This document shows positions 12,501-20,790 of a stretch of 64,000 bases of DNA, piece by piece. A model generated the notes under the pieces. It was not told where the DNA came from and made no database searches. It was given only the letters and a program-made list of their open reading frames with translations. Position 1 is the first letter of the stretch, and each line of letters starts with the position of its first letter. A program made the position numbers and the translations under genes. Origin of the DNA: Haliotis asinina (taxonomy: Eukaryota > Mollusca > Gastropoda > Lepetellida > Haliotidae); assembly GCF_037392515.1 (NCBI RefSeq), contig NC_090281.1, positions 48,088,645-48,152,644 of the forward strand. Direction: 5' to 3'.

Positions 12501-15397
12501 GCGTGCATGCGTGCGTGCGTGCGTGCGTGTTCGTATCTGTAAACAAAGGACAATGAAATCTATAAAATTATATTGAAAGCTGTCAAAACTCAACAGTGGC
12601 ATCTGTCCAAATCCGGCAGGTTGTCAACACCGACAAAAAATCTCATTCCCGTCCGTGGTTTGTACATTTATCATTAGCTCTACATTCCGGTACGTTGTCT
12701 AAACCGGATTGTTTCTTCAGTCACGGCGAGTCCCAGTTTAGACAGCTTCCGCTGTATATAAACGATCGGGATTGTTAGTTGAATACCCGTTAAAAGGTAC
12801 AAATGTTACAAGGACATGTCAACCAAGTCATCGAGCCTGACCACCCGATCCCGTTAGTCGCCTAATACGAGACTGAATGTACTGCATGTAGGTGAAATCT
12901 CGATTTCCATGACGTCACCATGGCTATTGTAATATATTTTCTAAACTGAAAATGTTTCCATGGTGACGACCTGACTCTAAACTATTTATTTTTTAAAAAA
13001 CAGTTCACACAGTTTAAATCACGCAAATGGAAATATATGACCGATCATATCTGGTGAACCAGTTAGCGGAAAGTACCGCAATGTATTGTATTGTGAAGTT
13101 CAAATTGCACTGAACCGGTTTAAATGTTTTATCGTCCACCCATAGTTAAATTAACGTATCTTCGAGAGACATTTACCCCGTGTGCCTCGTAGTCTTGGTT
13201 TCTTTCTCGCAGCCTTTACCAAAATTGTCCACTGAAAAAGGTGATTTCCCCCAATGTGTGAAGCCCATTTCTAGTGTCCCCCGTTGTGGTTTTGCTTGAA
13301 TATTGAAGATGGTATCTAGTGTACTTACCTCCGTGTTCAGAACCGTATCACGTACGATGACTGTCTTGTTGCCAACGTGTCTGACAACGTACACCGGGGT
13401 GTTTTCCTTCACTGCTGAGTTTCTCTGTAAGTTGAGGGTCAAATGGTCACTTCCGGTTTGCACCCTGACCACAATGACGTCCTGGAGTCGGCAGAAGGTG
13501 ACGTGTCCGTCTAAGGTGTCTGGGTGAACGATATCGACGATGGCCTTTATTCCTAAGACAAAAGTACACACGAAGATAAAGCCATGGTTTTAACAATGTT
13601 TAGAATAGATTTAAACTTAGAAGAAATACGTCCCACGAAACGAAATATTATCCATCTTACATGTGAGCTTGTCTAGTGGTTAACTCACCTGATTATATGG
13701 GGCTGTGAGGTAGCTTAGAGGTTAACTCACCTGGATAAGTAAGGCTGTGACGTAGCCTAATGGTTAGTTCACCTGGATGTATGGGGCTGTGAAGTTGCCT
13801 AGTGGTTAACTCACCTGGATATGTGGGGCTGTGACGTAGCCTAATGGTTAGTTCACCTGGATGTATGGGGCTGTGAAGTTGCCTAGTGGTTAACTCACCT
13901 GGATAAGTAAGGCTGTGGCGTAGCCTAGTGGTTAGCTCACCTGGATGTATGGAGCTGTGGAGTTGCCTAATGGTTAACTCACCTGGATGTATGGGGCTGT
14001 GAAGTTGCCTAGTGGTTAGCTCAACCGGATATGTGGGGGCTGTGGAGTAGCCTAGTGGCTCGTCGCAACGAAAACAGCAGTTCGACTCCTCAAATAGGTA
14101 CAAGGTGCAAAACCCATTAGATGTTCCCAGTGGTGATATTGCAGGAAAAAAGCTAAAACTAAACTCACTCACTCAACTGGATATGTAACGAAACGATTTA
14201 CTATGTCAACAATGAAGTACAATAAAAGATTTTTTCTCAGCCTCGAGATCAAACTATTTTCAACAGGCATACTGCTGGCTAACGGACAGACATGAAACAA
14301 GAAAATTAACTTTCAAATTGGCAATGTGCAAATAAAAATGTATGTTCACTCTTTATTATTTTGAGGCACTTTGTACTATAATGAGACTCACATTTTAATT
14401 AATGAACTCTGAGTAATATTGCGAAAGGTGTTGGTTGTTATTAAACACAATCCTTAGTCACGGAGGGTCAACTGACCACTGGATTGTCTGATATAGACTA
14501 TTTATATTGTAACTGGAACATCAAGGTGTGTGGCGTTAAACAACAGCGGCATGAACACCACAATTACGAAATGTGTTATTCGACATATACATGGTACATG
14601 TTGTATTTTTGTCGTACTGGCCTGTATAGTACATATAATATTGAATTACATAAACACATACATTTACATCACAGTGATGAAACGTTTGTTTTGTACAACA
14701 TTGTATTGTGTATGAACTTGACAAGACTATTTATTTTTGCTACTGAAGAGAATTTTATGAAACTTAGATGGACATAGTAATGTCTTTTAATGCTTTACGA
14801 ACGTAACTAAAATATACGATGGAGAGATGAGAAGAAAGTGATATTCATTTTCAATTTCACTGAAATTACATAGTGTTCATATTCTGTCTTTTTTAACATT
14901 TTAAATCTGCCGCTTTCGATCACCAAATAGTGTGATGAACATCGGAATCTTTAAATAATCACATAAATTTCTTTTATGATAAGTACTTTATTGTCTCGTC
15001 CCAGCTTACAATTATGTTATTAACTATAAAAGTGAAACGTTTACTAAATATACTAAGTAATGTTATTCCTCAGTAGTTATTTGGGTTATTTGCATCAGCG
15101 TGTTTGTGAACTGAAGCAGTGATACCAGTTGTAATTACATCCACATATATGAATATGGATCGAACATGATGAAGCAATCTAGAGGAAGCGGTAACCGCCA
15201 CGTCTGGGTCAAGATGAATCCCTACTTATGTACATGTTTTCTAAATATCATGTCTGTTTCAATTTATAACATGTTAAAAAAAACCTTCAGTTCATACGGT
15301 TATGTATCTCATAAATATCTCACATTGGCGGCCTACCTTCGTATGATGTTGCCACTGGAAGCACAAGGTACACCAGTAAAGCCCTGAACGTGTCCAT
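452..15397 (-). CDS. ADAM/ADAMTS-like secreted metalloprotease, 5' part (copy A), six exons
   Basis: Six exons join in phase on the minus strand: 15397-15337, 13552-13329, 10472-10383, 2168-2012, 1504-1378 and 545-452. That is 753 nt, 251 codons, with no stop. Seen: a hydrophobic N-terminus (residues 1-20), a propeptide of about 175 residues, a furin-type RRKR at 197-200, then HVDVVAIVDYSVYRRW, the usual opening of the reprolysin (M12B) catalytic domain. Family knowledge: such enzymes are secreted or membrane zinc proteases activated by removal of the propeptide. The HExxHxxGxxH site, disintegrin and later domains are not here and should lie left of position 1, so ADAM and ADAMTS cannot be told apart. 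Intron 3 holds a LINE of about 7 kb. A broken duplicate lies at 57416-63735. Confidence 0.82.
812..940 (+). repeat. SINE-B fragment
   Basis: Matches the 3' half of the SINE-B family: GACACATGTCATCG, ATCGATGTTCATGCTGTTGATCAC, and CCATATAGCTGGA-TATTGCTGAGT. It lacks the terminal (ACTC)n. Confidence 0.7.
985..1115 (+). repeat. SINE-B fragment, degraded
   Basis: A second copy of the same segment directly follows the first: CTTGTGACTTAATTGACACAT, GATGCTCATGCTATTGATCA, then a poor version of the tail. Either a local duplication or two independent insertions. Confidence 0.6.
1378..1504 (-). CDS. Metalloprotease copy A exon 5: furin site and start of catalytic domain
   Basis: The acceptor ATCTTTTCAG precedes 1504 and the donor GAAG|GTACTT follows 1378. 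It enters in phase 1 and leaves in phase 2, 127 nt. It encodes WTHETRRKRSTDEIHVDVVA and then IVDYSVYR. RRKR is a clean furin cleavage site. HVDVVAIVDYSVYR matches the first strand of reprolysin domains. This exon fixes the family assignment. Confidence 0.8.
1830..1985 (+). repeat. SINE-A (tRNA-like) with (ACTC)n tail
   Basis: A box B-like GGTTCGATTCC at about 1876-1886 is followed by TTGGTTGAATTTTGCTCAAAGCGACGTAAA and about six ACTC units. A deleted version is in copy B at 57690-57825, so the insertion is older than the duplication. Confidence 0.7.
2012..2168 (-). CDS. Metalloprotease copy A exon 4: end of propeptide core
   Basis: The acceptor GGTTTTAG precedes 2168 and the donor CCAT|GTAAGT follows 2012. 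It enters in phase 0 and leaves in phase 1, 157 nt. It encodes RGFLSLPGGNLYEMAPYNG and then DDVLYILKPVKPRIDKQ. A glycine-rich turn followed by YEMAPYNG fits the part of an ADAM propeptide that usually reads like 'G..YEI.P'. It overlaps no repeat. In copy B the GAG codon after the tyrosine is TAG. Confidence 0.75.
2849..2917. repeat. Nested hairpin in the LINE ORF2 3' end
   Basis: Outer arms CCCTTGTGATG (2849-2859) and CATCACAAGGG (2907-2917) enclose inner arms of 14 nt each (2870-2883 and 2886-2899) with a 2-nt loop. Both arm pairs are exact complements. Confidence 0.8.
2863..3560 (-). pseudogene. LINE ORF2 RNase H domain and C-terminal zinc motif
   Basis: The open frame includes TDGSKDGGAVA, FTAEANTIL, YSDSLSCLQAI and LPSHVGISGNTLADLAAKA, which carry the RNase H acidic residues D, E, D and the late D. 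A C-terminal CRIGHTR...CIPCDE finger follows. A frameshift at about 2890 separates the last 30 residues (TLLDCVEYSITREI). Family role: removes template RNA during target-primed reverse transcription. Confidence 0.82.
4055..5640 (-). pseudogene. LINE ORF2 linker and reverse transcriptase, broken
   Basis: Several open pieces in different frames follow each other: 5532-5347 (PHIRKPWFNDECKQAWKARK, the linker after the endonuclease), 5304-5095, then 4591-4055. The last has the RT palm: EGVPQDSILS (usually QGSVLS), FLDDFNIS at the catalytic YxDD position, CLNKINKWCLDNGFKFSKSK and the thumb FLGLIFDSHLTF. At least four frameshifts and a simple-repeat expansion (5045-5095, CATTA) prevent expression. 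The second copy at 41053-41611 has the same blocks. Confidence 0.8.
5765..6437. repeat. Fold-back (inverted repeat) element
   Basis: The left arm 5765-5915 pairs with the right arm 6240-6437. Shared blocks include TAGGAAAAGATCGT, CTCGATATCTCCAGGGTCTA, CGTTCCGAAAAGT, CACTATACCCTGGA and TTATTACCTCCC. The right arm has about 40 extra bases (CAAGTTGTTTACTTCTGAAC region) missing on the left. The spacer is about 320 bp. It contains no transposase, so it is a MITE or fold-back type element. Confidence 0.75.
6621..7119 (+). pseudogene. Unrecognised reading frame with N-terminal hydrophobic segment and C-terminal coiled coil
   Basis: ATG at 6621 opens MADLVSYITDIVSDRG, then a hydrophobic IVFLLLSLNYRYWLY, and a proline/threonine-rich part with two similar units around EPSTLLPA and EPSALLPA. 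Near 6940 the frame must shift by one to reach LVDILSKLDKDKEELQEDME and further acidic heptads, ending PRILHIFR and TGA at about 7117. The shifted part is a convincing coiled coil. Its last 100 bp are duplicated at 5645-5760. I do not recognise the family. It could be a host gene copied into a transposon or a gene native to it. Confidence 0.4.
7261..7830. other. Unassigned stretch between insert and LINE ORF1
   Basis: A loose repeat of CTACAAA-CATGTATATTTTTTGT blocks lies at 7285-7400. Open frames exist on both strands (plus 7269-7703, minus 7824-7612) but neither shows a known domain. The minus frame begins MPHQLPYYRWPKGLK, which may be a mutated LINE ORF2 start. Confidence 0.4.
7908..8880 (-). 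pseudogene. LINE ORF1 (gag-like RNA-binding protein), broken
   Basis: The start ATG at 8880-8878 reads MIYEIPPKKTKRPLEIDPVD. A TAG at 8793-8791 interrupts the frame, and a frameshift near 8720 joins to the long open part 8729-7908. After the stop the frame still reads WPRFILIGTPDKTL and GIQGIAGNAKNIRHLRSGAQ, a typical opening of these gag-like proteins. A zinc knuckle CFKCQKYGHG sits in the middle, and the C-terminus is serine/threonine rich. Family role: binds LINE RNA in the ribonucleoprotein. Confidence 0.78.
8881..9440 (-). other. LINE 5' untranslated region
   Basis: On the minus strand it ends, before the ORF1 ATG, with GCCTTGTCCTTGTGATACTC and a GGTGGGTGGGGAGCTCGG block, a GC-rich style common in 5' UTRs of I-type and Jockey-type elements. 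It carries an internal RNA polymerase II promoter by analogy with its relatives; none was shown here. The upstream border at about 9440 is approximate. Confidence 0.5.
9441..10110. other. Duplicated intron sequence (intron 3, copy A)
   Basis: From about 9468 this aligns to 58293-58990 of copy B. No coding potential was seen. About 210 bp present in B (58081-58290) are missing at the LINE border in A. Confidence 0.6.
10124..10345 (+). repeat. SINE-B, full length, shared by both duplicate copies
   Basis: Begins CCCGTGAAGATCCGGGC, carries GAGACGACTAACGGGATTTG, GATCGATGCTCATG, and ends GCTGAGATATTGTTGAATGCGGCGTTA. The same insertion is at 59028-59240 in copy B, so it predates the duplication. 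Confidence 0.8.
10383..10472 (-). CDS. Metalloprotease copy A exon 3: propeptide, 30 residues
   Basis: The acceptor CTCTGCAG precedes 10472 and the donor CTT|GTAAGT follows 10383. It is phase 0 on both sides, 90 nt. It encodes EYLDVANMASIEVSCRITSD and a few more residues, including one cysteine. The equivalent exon in copy B (59369-59280) is open and very similar. The (TCAC)n just upstream of the acceptor resembles a retroposon tail. Confidence 0.75.
12818..12880 (-). repeat. SINE-B fragment
   Basis: Contains the complement of the family core, GACCACCCGATCCCGTTAGTCGCC. Only about 60 bp remain. Confidence 0.65.
13245..13306 (+). repeat. SINE-A 3' fragment
   Basis: AAGCCCATTTCTAGTGTCCCCC and TTGCTTGAATATTG match the SINE-A body. 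The copy B equivalent (62045-62150) is longer and ends CACTCACTCAC. Confidence 0.55.
13329..13552 (-). CDS. Metalloprotease copy A exon 2: propeptide
   Basis: The acceptor TTTTGTCTTAG precedes 13552 and the donor GAG|GTAAGT follows 13329. The exon enters in phase 1 and leaves in phase 0, 74 full codons (residues 22-95). It contains AIVDIVHPDT, then VIVVRVQTGSDHLTLNLQRN and TPVYVVRHVGNKTV, a beta-rich pattern with a hydrophobic LxLQRN strand like reprolysin propeptides. The open frame continues past the donor into a SINE-like fragment, which is not part of the exon. Confidence 0.78.
13670..14045 (+). repeat. Minisatellite made of tRNA-like SINE heads
   Basis: About eight units of 45-48 bp, each of the form GTAGCCTAGTGGTTAACTCACCTGGAT followed by GTATGGGGCTGTGA. 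The unit is the box A-like 5' part of SINE-A. The array runs directly into a SINE-A at 14045. Copy B has only about one and a half units (62680-62735), so the array expanded in copy A. Confidence 0.75.
14045..14185 (+). repeat. SINE-A (tRNA-like) at the end of the minisatellite
   Basis: GTAGCCTAGTGG, then AGTTCGACTCCTC (box B-like), AACCCATTAGATGTTCCCAG and TAAAACTAAACTCACTCACTC. Equivalent to 62715-62875 in copy B. Confidence 0.7.
14200..15330. other. Intron 1 of metalloprotease copy A
   Basis: AT-rich. It aligns in pieces to 62880-63715. A SINE-B remnant is at 14470-14545 (ACTGGATTGTCTGATATAGACT, TGGCGTTAAAC). No exon was seen. Confidence 0.5.
15337..15397 (-). CDS. Metalloprotease copy A exon 1: start codon and signal peptide
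   Basis: The ATG is at 15397-15395. The exon reads MDTFRALLVYLVLPVATSYE and ends G|GTAGGC in phase 1. The stretch ALLVYLVLPVA is a typical signal peptide core, so the product enters the secretory pathway. The start was chosen because it gives a signal peptide and because the phase matches exon 2. In copy B the same codon is TTG. Confidence 0.75.
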
Positions 15398-15399
15398 GA

Positions 15400-16720
15400 T
15401 CACCAACCTCTGTAGCCACGTCAGATCAAGATCTCCACTACGTTCTATAATCTGCCTCATTCACAGATGACTTTAACCCTACATGCACTTTGCGCAACAA
15501 GACGAGGGTATCCGGTTTGGGAAGCACTTAAATTTAAAGTAGTTTAATTCTGTTCCCTTATTTCTTCTTATCATGAGTCACTCATGTGTGAAATTCATGA
15601 TGGCTCAATGCCCCTGGACCGATGAAGAAATGTATAAATGAATAATGTATAAACCAGCACACATTGTGTAATTTGTGTTTGGCATTGTGAAAGTGACAAA
15701 ACGTTTTCTATATTTAAAGCAAATGTAAAACAGCATTCAAGGAGTCACTATCAACGCGTATTATGTGTTCAGTAGGAAACGGACGGACGAGCATAGTATC
15801 TCTGCCACAGGCCAGGAAAATGTGACGATTCCTCACATCTTACACAGTTCATTCAATATAGTGTGCACATTTCATAACTGTTTTATTTTTTATGAGTCTT
15901 CACATCTGATTAAATATCGCTGTTAAAATGGTTCAGTTTCACTGAGAAATTATCCTAAAACGTGTAACACTGTTTCCAGTTGCGCTTCGATCCTTTGTTT
16001 ACATGGGTTGTACGGCCCCACGTGCTGTCATCGAAGCCCTATGGAGAACAAACGATGCAGCCGGTTTGAAATATACATATGCATTGTCATAAACCTTATT
16101 GACGCAGTTGTAGAAGAATATTTACGTGACAGTGTAAAATAATCTGAAAACCTCGCCGAATCGCTTGCGTTATGCCATTCTCAGCTTATTTACGAATATG
16201 CGCATTTGTTTACAAACGAGGTCACGTGATATGCAAATTAGCCAATGGCAGTGATGTTATGCTAAGTAATCGCTGCGGCGGAGAGTGGCATGTCAAGCTG
16301 CGAGCTACCAGAGAAAAGCTTGCGTCCTAAACTTCTCCATCTTTCATACTTGTAAATGTTTTATAAAGATGGGATTTGCAAGACATTTACAATTTTAGAC
16401 AGATAACATTTACAAGACATTTACAATTTTGTTAATGAGATTTTACGAAAACCTACAAATTTATAAACATTAGCAAAAGGAGATGTGTGATGTGTGATTA
16501 ACTGATGTATCATAGAAAACATTTTTTTCAAAGTGGGGCAAGTGCAGTTTGTGCGTGGTGCTATATCGGTATTATGATTTCACACACCCAAGACACCGAA
16601 TGTGGCAGGTGTACAATACCACAGTTTCGAGAAGTCTGTGTCCTCTTTCGTATAACATTTCATGGACGTAATTTATGAACCTTGTTTTCAGTGAAATGTG
16701 TTCAGAGACTAGATGTGACC
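15400..16720. other. Region upstream of the metalloprotease gene
   Basis: Duplicated in copy B up to at least 15672, where the window ends in B. Contains a conserved non-coding block next to the start and, further out, AT-rich DNA without open frames. At 16375-16440 ACATTTACAATTTT is repeated three times. Confidence 0.4.
15443..15450 (-). promoter_or_regulatory. Possible TATA box of the metalloprotease gene
   Basis: TTATAGAA lies about 46 nt upstream of the copy A start codon. At the same place in copy B (63785-63776) the sequence is TTATAAAACG, a better TATA box. The surrounding 120 bp, including CTTGTTGCGCAAAGTGCATG, is nearly identical in the two copies. Such a site would imply a very short 5' leader. 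This is inference from position and conservation only. Confidence 0.3.
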
Positions 16721-16899
16721 GTCACATTACTTACATTTATCCGAGCTATAATTAGTAGTGTGTTCCCTGTACAATGGGTAAACAGATGGGTTGAAATCGT
16801 TTCTGCTGAGCTATAGACTGGTGCGTATGGAATACGTGAAGGGACATTGTCGCGTTGTCGGCCTCTGAAAAACAAGCAAAATGAGGCAAAAATGAAACA

Positions 16900-16950
16900 C
16901 AACGCGACACGCGACACGCGACACGCGACACGCGACAATGCGACAACGCG
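16900..16950. repeat. Short tandem repeat GCGACAC
   Basis: Five units of GCGACAC inside the left arm. The right arm has a shorter version. Confidence 0.85.
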
Positions 16951-17229
16951 ACATTTCATCATCATGGGCGAACAGTGACCCATGGGCACGCCCATGGGTG
17001 AGAATGTTTAATTTCGCCCAGAATAAATGTTTTGGAGGTTGTAAATGAATGAAAAAATGTTAATAAGTATCATGACACAAATTTCAGCTCGTCACTTGAC
17101 TCCGCTTACTGGCAGCGATTTTGAAAAATCTCGCCCATGGGTGAAAAACATATTGGCCCATGGACTAGAATATCTACTTTCACTCAAAATACATGTTTTT
17201 CCATGTTTTGTAGCTTTTAAATAAATGAC

Positions 17230-17345
17230 GATCGATGCTCATGCTGTTGATCACTGGATTGTCTGGTCCAAACTCGATTATCTACAAACCGCCGCCATAT
17301 TGCTGAAATATTGCTGAGTGCGACATAAAACTAAACTCACTAAAT
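17230..17345 (+). repeat. SINE-B 3' half inside the fold-back element
   Basis: CGATCGATGCTCATGCTGTTGATCACTGG through GCTGAAATATTGCTGAGTGCG and AAACTAAACTCAC. It interrupts the internal repeats, so it inserted later. Confidence 0.8.
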
Positions 17346-18621
17346 TAAACTGAAATCATTTGTCATTAAAAATTTCATCTATTTTTAAACCATGCGTTTG
17401 CAAAATAAAGAACAAAGGGAAATGAAAATATTTTAGTCCACGAACGAGATTAGTCGAATTAAGATGAATGATTTCATTTTTTCGTCATGATACTTATAAA
17501 CACACTTTCATTCATTTACAACCTCCAAGACAATAAGTGCAGATTCTTGTACTTGTTAGAAATTAGCGGAATTAAGTCAAAATGAGTTGAAATTTCTGTC
17601 ATGACACTCATAAATATACTTGCATTCATTTCCAACCTGCAAAGCATGGGGGAAAATGTATTTTGAGTGAAAGTAAATATTTTCATCTATGGGCCAAAAT
17701 GTTTTTCGCCCATGGGTGACATTTTGTTAAATCGCTCTAAATTAGCAGAATTAAGTCGAATAAGCTGAATTTCGTGTCACGACACCAATAAATATACTTT
17801 CATTTATTTAAAAACTGCAAAACATGGAAAAACATGTATTTCGAGTAAAAGTAAATATTCTCACCCATGGGCCAATATGTTTTTCGCCCATGGGCGAGAT
17901 TATGTTAAATCGCTCTAAATTAACGGAATTCATTCAAAATGATTGAAATTTTGTCGTGATACTTAGGAACATACTTACATCCATTTACAACCTCCAAAAC
18001 ATGGGAAAAGATTTATTTTGAGTAAAAGTAAATATTTTCACCCATGGGCCAAATGTTTTTCGCCCATGGGTGAGATTTTGTTACATAACTCTAAATTAGT
18101 AGAATTAAGTCGAAATAAGCTGAATTTCGTGTCACGACACTTATTAATATACTTTCATTTATTTAAAAACTGCAAAACATGGAAAAATCGTGTATTTTGA
18201 GTGAAGGTAGTTATTCTCGTCCATGGGCCAATATGTTTTTCACCCATGGGCTGCCAGCTAGCGGAGTCAAGTGACAACGAGCTGAAATTTGTGTCATGAT
18301 ACTTATTAACATTTTTTCATTCATTTACAACCTCCAAAACATTTATTCTGGGCGAAATTAAACATTCTCACCCATGGGCAGGCTCATGGGTCACTGTTCG
18401 CCCATGATGATGAAATGTCGCGTTGTCGCATTGTCGCGTGTCCCGTTGTGTTTCATTTTTGCCTCATTTTGCTTGTTTTTCAGAGGCCGACAACGCGACA
18501 ATGCGACAACGCGACAATGTCCCTTCACGTATATATTCCATACGCGCCACCACCCATCTGTTTACCCATTGTACAAGGAACACACTACTAATTATAGCTC
18601 GGATAAATGTAAGTAATGTGA

Positions 18622-19480
18622 GTTTTAGAGAATTGTTTTTCTTTTTTTCATCCTTAGCACATATACATAACAGCTTGATGTTTATTTCTGCCAAATCCCT
18701 TGTGAGAGAGTGACCACAGTGCGGAGAGTTTCTGGAATTTTGTGAGTCCAGAATTAAATTGTGACGTGTTTACTTATGAATATACTACTATACTATTATA
18801 CGTTTAAAACCTCCAAACCCTGTGTCTAGAGCTAGACGACACTAGAAGTGGGCTTCACACATTGCTTCACCCCTAAAAGAACATGGTGATGGTCATCCAA
18901 AATATTGGAGAAGGTCGTTATTGAGCATTGAGCGAATTCCATTTAACCATCCTTCCTGTCTTAAATAAACCGTTCCTAACTGAACTAATATAATGACGTA
19001 CAGGCATACGGCGCATGCGTTTGTGACTGTCAGGCCGATTCTAATATGCTAGTAGAAAAGGAAATGCCTACAACTAACAAACCCTTTTTCAACACTAATG
19101 TCTTGAAGTAATGTCTTGAAAAAACACACATTTTGTAACAGCTGTAATACCGTTGAAAACACGTATCTGCTCACGGTGCAGTCTCAGTTGTACAGTCGGC
19201 TCTTCTTTTAGCAGAGATTTCAAATAGACGTGGAAAGGGTATTGTTGTCTTCTATTCAAATAAATACACAGACGATCACCATCTATTTTGTGCAAGTTCT
19301 ACACGGAACAACATGATATTTTTTTTTAATCGAATCTCTCCAACAGAAAATAAACTTTGGCGGAAGGAATATCGTTTTTTCTTGCTCCTACCCATCTGTT
19401 CACAAACAACAAGGGTAGAAAGGCAGATCTCCAGCCAGAACTGCTGTCTCTGCACCACACATACAGTGTGCGGTTTCTCC
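18622..19480. other. Intergenic DNA
   Basis: No gene or repeat was recognised. Short open frames on both strands at 19095-19530 have no known domain. Confidence 0.4.
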
Positions 19481-19483
19481 GTG

Positions 19484-20075
19484 TGCCCTGATCCTTATGT
19501 GGTTTGGGTGCTTGTAATCACTAATGTCATCTGAATGGTTTGTTTCTGTGCCCTGATACTAATGTCGTTTCAGTGCTTTAATCACGAGATCCCTTACTAA
19601 CGTCATCTGAATGGTTTGTTTGCGTTCCCTGATCCTAATGTCATCTGCGTGCTTAAATTACGAGATCTCTTGCTAATGTTATCCGGATACGTTTTCTGTG
19701 CCCTGATCCTAATGTCAGTTGGATGGCGTAATTACGAGATCTCTGAATGTTTCTAGGTTTCTTTTGTTTGTTTCTTTTGTGCGTCTGTGTCTGTGTCTGC
19801 CTGCCTGCCTGTGTGTCTGTGTCTGTGTCTGTGTGTATGTGTGTGTCCTGACTGTTTGGGTGATCTCACGAGATCTCTTACTAATGTCATCTGGATGGTT
19901 TGTTTGTGTGCCCTGATCCTTATGTCGCTTGGATCTTTTAATTACGAGATATCTTACTAATGGTAAATGTGTGGTTCATTGTGCAGCATGATTCGTATGT
20001 CGTCATATTCTTTGAAGCATGAGGTCTCTTTCTAGTGTTGTCTGCATGATTCATTGTGTCCTCTGATCCTAACCC
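19484..20075. repeat. Degenerate minisatellite, unit about 85-100 bp
   Basis: About seven units with the pattern CTTACTAATGTCATCTGRATGG, TTTGTTTGTGTGCCCTGATC, CTAATGTCGTTTGG and TTAATTACGAGATCT. A TGCC/TGTG simple stretch lies inside (19785-19850). Units differ by many substitutions. Confidence 0.75.
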
Positions 20076-20590
20076 CCAACCCCGATGTATGGTCCAGTCT
20101 ATTGAAGTCAACTAAGGTATGAAGAGTTATGTCCCGTTGACACACCAGACACCAATAATATTGGGTCTGAATCCTACTTTAGCCCCATTTTCTTTCAACT
20201 AAAGCGGGCGTAAAATGACCAGTTGGAAAGCCGCCAGTCCAGAATTTTCTGGATTAATAAAACCAATAAGAACGTAAATAAGAGGAGGAAAACTGCATAA
20301 TTTTTTCAAATCTATTTTAGTCAAGGCTTTAGTGATTATACTCAATGATTTTAAGTCAGATTCGTCCAGGACCATCGGGTGTGCACATTTTTGAAGCTGA
20401 CTGACCGTCTGGTCGCAAATCAGAGCGTCCCGGACGGTCGAGCAGGGGGGAGTTTGCAACGCTGTTACTATGAACTGTTGTATATGTAAAATATGTACCA
20501 GTTGTTCGTGCACTAATTTCCATAATAGTCAAGCTACCCAGGCTTAGACTGGTCATCATAGTGGTTGCTCGTGACGCTCCGAGTTAGAAA
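20076..20590. other. Intergenic DNA with an unassigned minus open frame
   Basis: A 104-codon open frame at 20513-20199 (minus) has alternating polar and hydrophobic residues but no recognised domain or splice borders. Confidence 0.3.
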
Positions 20591-20599
20591 ACTGGCCTT

Positions 20600-20790
20600 C
20601 AGTAACCCATTGCTTAAGCTTGTAAGAGGCGACTAACGGGATCGGGTGGTCAGACTGGCTGACTTGGCTGACACGTGTAATCAGTTACGGAGATCGATGA
20701 TCGTGCTGTTGGTCACTGGACTGTCTGGTTCAGACTCGATTGTTTATCATATAGCTGGATTATTGATGAGTGCTGTGTAAAACTAACCTA
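20600..20790 (+). repeat. SINE-B, nearly full length
   Basis: AGAGGCGACTAACGGGATCG, GGAGATCGATGATCGTG, GTCTGGTTCAGACTCGATTG, and a tail ATAGCTGGATTATTGATGAGTG. Confidence 0.8.

Larger units (their letters stand above)
10500..13320. other. Intron 2 of metalloprotease copy A
   Basis: Mostly AT-rich. 10980-11640 is a repeat also present at 60230-60830 and partly at 37600-37900 (ATCACTGGTGGAAACATTA). A GTGC-rich simple repeat lies at 12499-12530. A short open frame at 11373-11609 is conserved in copy B but belongs to the repeat. Confidence 0.5.
16722..18621. mobile_element. Fold-back DNA element with long inverted ends and internal repeats
   Basis: The outer arms, 16722-17010 and 18355-18621, are inverted copies beginning TCACATTACTTACATTTATC. 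Each contains the complement of a GCGTTGTCGCATTGTCGCG run. Between them lie about five units of 170-185 bp, each with the palindrome CGCCCATGGGCG or TTCACCCATGGGCC. No transposase was found, so it is non-autonomous. The open frames at 16995-16702 and 18374-18616 are mirror images within the arms and not genes. Confidence 0.72.

Noticed and set aside
13173..13328. Extension of metalloprotease exon 2 beyond its donor
   Set aside because: A strong GTAAGT donor ends the exon at 13329, and the extension is a SINE-A fragment that differs in copy B.
13693..14172. 159-codon minus frame with repeats of PGELTTRQLHSPIH
   Set aside because: It is the antisense of the tRNA-like minisatellite; the unit length happens to keep the frame open.
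16702..18713. Similar open frames (MGHCSPMMMKCRVV) on opposite strands
   Set aside because: They lie in the inverted arms of the fold-back element and mirror each other; no domain or start context.
20199..20513. 104-codon minus frame
   Set aside because: No domain, no splice borders, no neighbour exon.
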